Assembly (NCBI GenBank): GCA_902795135.1
Contig: CADBJW010000019.1
Coordinates: 1 to 45,746, forward strand
DNA from: an uncultured Eubacteriales bacterium
Lineage (GTDB): Bacteria > Bacillota > Clostridia > Peptostreptococcales > Anaerovoracaceae
DNA: 45,746 bases
Direction: 5' to 3'
A model generated the notes under the pieces. That model did no database searches. It was given only the letters and a program-made list of their open reading frames with translations, and was not told where the DNA came from. Positions 42,915 through 45,746 of the stretch are shown here, piece after piece. How positions within the stretch are numbered: the stretch's first letter is position 1; each line of letters starts with the position of its first letter. Position numbers and translations under genes: made by a program.

Positions 42915-44432
42915 ATGAAGAAGATAGGGTTCAGCGCTGAAAAGTATATTGAGGAGCAATCCAAGTATATTTTAGAACGTATTCAGCGCGGCGGTGGAGA
43001 CCGGTTGTACCTGGAGTTCGGCGGCAAGCTGGTTCAGGACAAGCATGCCATGCGCGTGCTGCCGGGATTTGACGAAAATGCGAAGATCAAGCTTTTGCAG
43101 AAGATGAAGGAAAAGGCCGAAATCATTATTTGCGTCTATGCGGGAGACATCACCACAAACAAGACGCGTCAGGATTTCGGGATCACCTATGACCTGGAGG
43201 TGCTGCGGCTGATTGACGTGTTCCGGAAGTACGATCTGGAAATCAACAGCGTCGTGGTAACGAGGTATGAAGAACATTCACCAGCTGTGGATAAGTTCAT
43301 CAACAAGCTCGAACGGAGAGGCATCAAGACCTACAGACACAGATTTACGAAGGGCTATCCGACGGATGTAGATACGATCGTAAGCGAAGAGGGTTATGGT
43401 GCCAATCCATACATTGAGGTCACGAAGCCTTTGATCGTCGTTACGGGTCCTGGCGGCGGCAGCGGGAAACTGGCGACCAGCCTGTCCCAGCTGTATCATG
43501 AGAACATTCGCGGCAGAAAGGCTCGTTACGCGAAGTTCGAGACGTTCCCGATTTGGAACATTCCGCTCAAGCATCCGGTCAATGTTGCCTATGAAGCGGC
43601 GACGGTCGATCTGAAAGATGTAAACATGATCGATTCCTTCCACCTGGAAGCCTATGGAGAACTGGCAGTCAACTACAACCGTGATTTGGAAGTGTTCCCG
43701 GTTGTGAAGAGAATCATCGAGAAGATTACTGGTGAGGAAGCGGAATACAAATCACCGACGGATATGGGGGTAAACCGTGCGGGATTTGGCATCATCGACG
43801 ACGATGTCTGCAGAGAGGCAGCTTGTCAGGAAATTATCCGCAGATATCTGATTGCCGAGTGCGATTACAAGAAGGGCAAAATCAGCGGCGATATCCTGGA
43901 GCGTGCGAAACTTTTGATGGATGAAATGAATCTTCACGTGGAAGACCGTAAAGTCGTACTTCCGGCCAGAGAATATGCGGAGCAAAAGAAAGAAAGCAAC
44001 GAGCGGTATACAAACGTCGTTGTTCTGGCCATGGAACTGTCGGACGGATCTTTCGTAACCGGCAGGAGTTCCAGGCGTATGGTTGCGGCCGCCGCAGCCA
44101 TATTGAATGCAATCAAAAAGCTGAGCGGCATCTCCGATGAAATCCATCTGATTTCGCCGAACATTCTTTCAAGCATTCAGGATCTTAAGACGGATGTTCT
44201 GCACTCCGAAAAGTCCAGCTTGAACTGTGAAGAAGTCCTCACGGCACTGACCATTTCGGCAGCGACAAATCCGACGGCTGAGCTGGCGCTGACAAAGCTC
44301 AAGGAGCTGAGTGGCTGCAGGGCTCACTGCACGGCGATTCTTAGTGATAAGGACGAGGCCACACTCAAGGCATTGGGCATTGATGTAACCAGCGATCCTG
44401 AATACATTACGAACAACCTTTACTACAGCTAA
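42915..44432 (+). CDS. DUF1846 family protein
   Basis: A 505-residue cytosolic protein of the DUF1846 family, common in Clostridia and streptococci; the structure-solved members have no agreed function. Visible blocks: N-terminal [22 protein letters not shown], an intact nucleotide-like loop [13 protein letters not shown] near residue 186, and [10 protein letters not shown]. The loop resembles a P-loop, which supports nucleotide binding. ATG 42915 is chosen for its AAGGAGAA ribosome site; an upstream ATG at 42888 lacks one. A strong terminator follows. Confidence 0.88.
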   Translation: MKKIGFSAEKYIEEQSKYILERIQRGGGDRLYLEFGGKLVQDKHAMRVLPGFDENAKIKLLQKMKEKAEIIICVYAGDITTNKTRQDFGITYDLEVLRLIDVFRKYDLEINSVVVTRYEEHSPAVDKFINKLERRGIKTYRHRFTKGYPTDVDTIVSEEGYGANPYIEVTKPLIVVTGPGGGSGKLATSLSQLYHENIRGRKARYAKFETFPIWNIPLKHPVNVAYEAATVDLKDVNMIDSFHLEAYGELAVNYNRDLEVFPVVKRIIEKITGEEAEYKSPTDMGVNRAGFGIIDDDVCREAACQEIIRRYLIAECDYKKGKISGDILERAKLLMDEMNLHVEDRKVVLPAREYAEQKKESNERYTNVVVLAMELSDGSFVTGRSSRRMVAAAAAILNAIKKLSGISDEIHLISPNILSSIQDLKTDVLHSEKSSLNCEEVLTALTISAATNPTAELALTKLKELSGCRAHCTAILSDKDEATLKALGIDVTSDPEYITNNLYYS

Positions 44433-44463
44433 AAAGGAACGGGCAGACAATATTACAGACAAA

Positions 44464-44512
44464 TAAAACAGACGATAAGAAACCAAGTTGTGTTCTTATC
44501 GCCTGTTTTTTA
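44464..44512. terminator. Strong, probably bidirectional intrinsic terminator
   Basis: CGATAAGAA (44473-44481) pairs with TTCTTATCG (44493-44501); after one A/C mismatch ACAG and CTGT extend the stem, and TTTTTT follows (44506-44511). On the other strand the stem is followed by TTTTATTT, so it can also stop the minus-strand regulator gene that ends at 44574. Confidence 0.85.
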
Positions 44513-44573
44513 TAACGAATAATTATTGCGATTCGTGATGGCCTGGATTACCCCAGTTGTCCGGAAGACGTGG

Positions 44574-44873
44574 CTACTTGCCTAGTCCAGGTGGGAGGCC
44601 GGTTGGCTGCCGCATCATCGAAAGAATTTCCTGTGTAATGTTTTTGGTTATCATCGCATCGATTTGTACCTGATACACATCTGCCAGAATGCAGAGTGTG
44701 ACGAGGCTGGGGATTGCAGTTCCGTTCTCGCAATCACCATAGTGCTGTCTCGATGTGTGCAGGATTTCGCTGACAGATTCCTGACTTAGTCTGCTCATCT
44801 TTCTTAAGGCCCTCAAATTTTCTGCCAAATTGCTGTAAATCCCGTTCAAATGATCATTGTTTGGATAGTTCAT
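44574..44873 (-). CDS. Small XRE-type helix-turn-helix regulator (minus strand)
   Basis: A 99-residue DNA-binding protein. The HTH lies at about 12-65: L-A-E-N-L-R-A-L-R-K-M-S-R-L-S-Q-E-S-V-S, then L-H-T-S-R-Q-H-Y-G-D-C-E-N-G-T-A-I-P. The pattern is the Cro/C1 type. A short C-terminal tail ends in T-G-L-P-P-G-L-G-K. Start 44873 follows AAAGGAGT by 6 bases; an upstream in-frame start at 44915 lacks a ribosome site. It is divergent from a second XRE regulator 200 bases away. Confidence 0.8.
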   Translation of the reverse strand: MNYPNNDHLNGIYSNLAENLRALRKMSRLSQESVSEILHTSRQHYGDCENGTAIPSLVTLCILADVYQVQIDAMITKNITQEILSMMRQPTGLPPGLGK

Positions 44874-45074
44874 GATGGACTCCTTTCGTTTAAGATTTGA
44901 GCAATATCTAGTCAATACTATTATGAAACGAAACCCATATTATGGCGCAGGCAAAATCAAATTCACGCTCGAAAGCTCACCAAAAAGCGCCCGTAAGCTC
45001 ATGGAATTAAGAATTATATCAATTAAAGTTACCTTGTATTGAAGATCAAAAGGGGATGAAACAAGGGGTATCCA

Positions 45075-45452
45075 ATGTCAGGTAATAGATACGAGCTTGA
45101 TAAAAATCAAATGGGGGAACGAATCAGAGTCTTGCGCGAAGGAAGACAATTTTCGCGTGAGGACCTTGCCGAGAATCTGGGGATTTCTTCCCGCCATCTC
45201 GCCGATATTGAGACCGGAAGCCGTGGCATGTCCATCGAGCTTCTATATCGTCTCACAAAAGCCCTGCAGACGAGTGCGGACTACATTCTCGACGGCCATC
45301 AGGACCTGGACGAAGACGCCCGGAGACTGCAGATCACGAACAGCATCAACCATTATCTTAGCTTCTGTTCGACCGATGCGCTGGAGCACATGGAGGACAT
45401 TACCAAAAGCTATGTCATCTCCCACACCGACATAGAGAATAAGAAGAGATAG
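45075..45452 (+). CDS. Small XRE-type helix-turn-helix regulator (plus strand)
   Basis: A 125-residue protein with a standard Cro/C1 HTH at about 13-70: M-G-E-R-I-R-V-L-R-E-G-R-Q-F-S-R-E-D-L-A, then L-G-I-S-S-R-H-L-A-D-I-E-T-G. The C-terminal 50 residues are a probable dimer region, with I-N-H-Y-L-S-F-C-S-T. The ribosome site is poor (AAGGGGTATCC). Targets are unknown; the shared upstream region at 44874-45074 may hold its own operator. Confidence 0.82.
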   Translation: MSGNRYELDKNQMGERIRVLREGRQFSREDLAENLGISSRHLADIETGSRGMSIELLYRLTKALQTSADYILDGHQDLDEDARRLQITNSINHYLSFCSTDALEHMEDITKSYVISHTDIENKKR

Positions 45453-45746
45453 TGTGGGCGGCAAGCACAGTGCAAAGGCTTCGGTTACAGACTTGGGTGG
45501 AAACGGAGATGGAGACGCAGAGGTCGTTCTTCCATTCCCGCGTTTGACGTGGCACAGAAAATTTCTGTTTTATGAAAAAATGAGCCACCAGTCCCATAAT
45601 GTCGTGTTTTAAAAAATTTCTGTGCCGTTCACATGGATAAAGAAGATCAGGAGACCCACATCAACAGGTTTCCTGTTTTAGTGTAGGGACCATTCAAGAG
45701 TGCGTTTTCTCCGAAGACTCAGAATTTACCGTCTCATCCCATTTTC
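45453..45746. other. Gene-free right end with an inverted repeat
   Basis: About 294 bases with no supported gene. GGCACAGAAA (45551-45560) and TTTCTGTGCC (45617-45626) form a perfect 10-base inverted repeat enclosing 56 bases; the left arm is also part of a local palindrome around CAGAAAATTTCTG. A smaller hairpin, AACAGG-TTT-CCTGTT (45663-45677), is followed by TTA. These may be operators or a weak terminator. Confidence 0.6.

Noticed and set aside
1-45746. CRISPR arrays, insertion sequences, tRNA or rRNA genes
   Set aside because: No regularly spaced repeats, transposase-like proteins or RNA gene signatures were recognised by eye on either strand. A tRNA or covariance search was not possible here.

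Overview
The window reads as a chromosomal segment of a strictly anaerobic, fermentative Clostridia-type Firmicute with a GC content that looks close to 50 percent. The evidence is Gram-positive style AGGAGG ribosome sites, ferredoxin-linked 2-oxoacid oxidoreductase, an [FeFe] hydrogenase with its full maturation set, an EFR1-type flavodoxin/ferredoxin, DUF1846 and DUF1934 proteins, and no oxygen-dependent enzyme. A family-level placement (Peptostreptococcales/Anaerovoracaceae-like) is a guess.

Region 1 (1-14298) is dominated by a plus-strand de novo purine operon: purE, purC, a formimino-/methenyl-THF cyclodeaminase (fchA-like), purF, purM, a purN-purO fusion, a stand-alone AICAR transformylase, purD and single-chain purL, followed by a DUF4139/MuiA-like gene. 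It is preceded by a promoter, a purine-riboswitch aptamer of guanine type and a terminator-like hairpin. The operon makes IMP from PRPP except for the PurB step, which is not here. It is non-canonical in four ways: PurF lacks the N-terminal catalytic cysteine, purK is absent, PurH is split so that IMP cyclohydrolase is an archaeal-type PurO domain fused to PurN, and a one-carbon folate enzyme sits inside the operon. At the extreme left a minus-strand gene starts (15 residues visible) behind a duplicated promoter-like module.

Region 2 (14291-19637) holds a minus-strand GPH/MelB-type sugar:cation symporter, then a plus-strand four-subunit 2-oxoacid:ferredoxin oxidoreductase (korA-korB-korD-korC) and a lipoprotein. 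Region 3 (19671-27039, minus strand) is a compact hydrogen operon: a hybrid NuoF-cluster/GltD-type flavoprotein, [FeFe] hydrogenase hydA, then hydG, hydE and hydF, which assemble the H-cluster. A match to the CcpA cre consensus lies upstream. Reduced ferredoxin from Kor and NAD(P)H via the flavoprotein could both feed H2 production; this coupling is inference.

Region 4 (27378-31879, plus) is the cobalamin nucleotide-loop operon cobT-cobU-cobS, a second short CobU-like P-loop protein, a cobC-like phosphatase, and cysK. Region 5 (31954-38854, plus) has a cytidylate-kinase-like protein, an EFR1 ferredoxin, metG, a secreted FN3/CHAP protein broken by a frameshift, and a TatD nuclease. Region 6 (38839-41247, minus) is htrA then aroB. 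Region 7 (41384-44432, plus) is hslO (Hsp33), a DUF1934 protein, an unlisted 31-residue membrane peptide and a DUF1846 protein, closed by a strong terminator. The right end holds a divergent pair of small XRE-type regulators and about 290 bases without a gene. No tRNA, rRNA, CRISPR array or insertion sequence was recognised.
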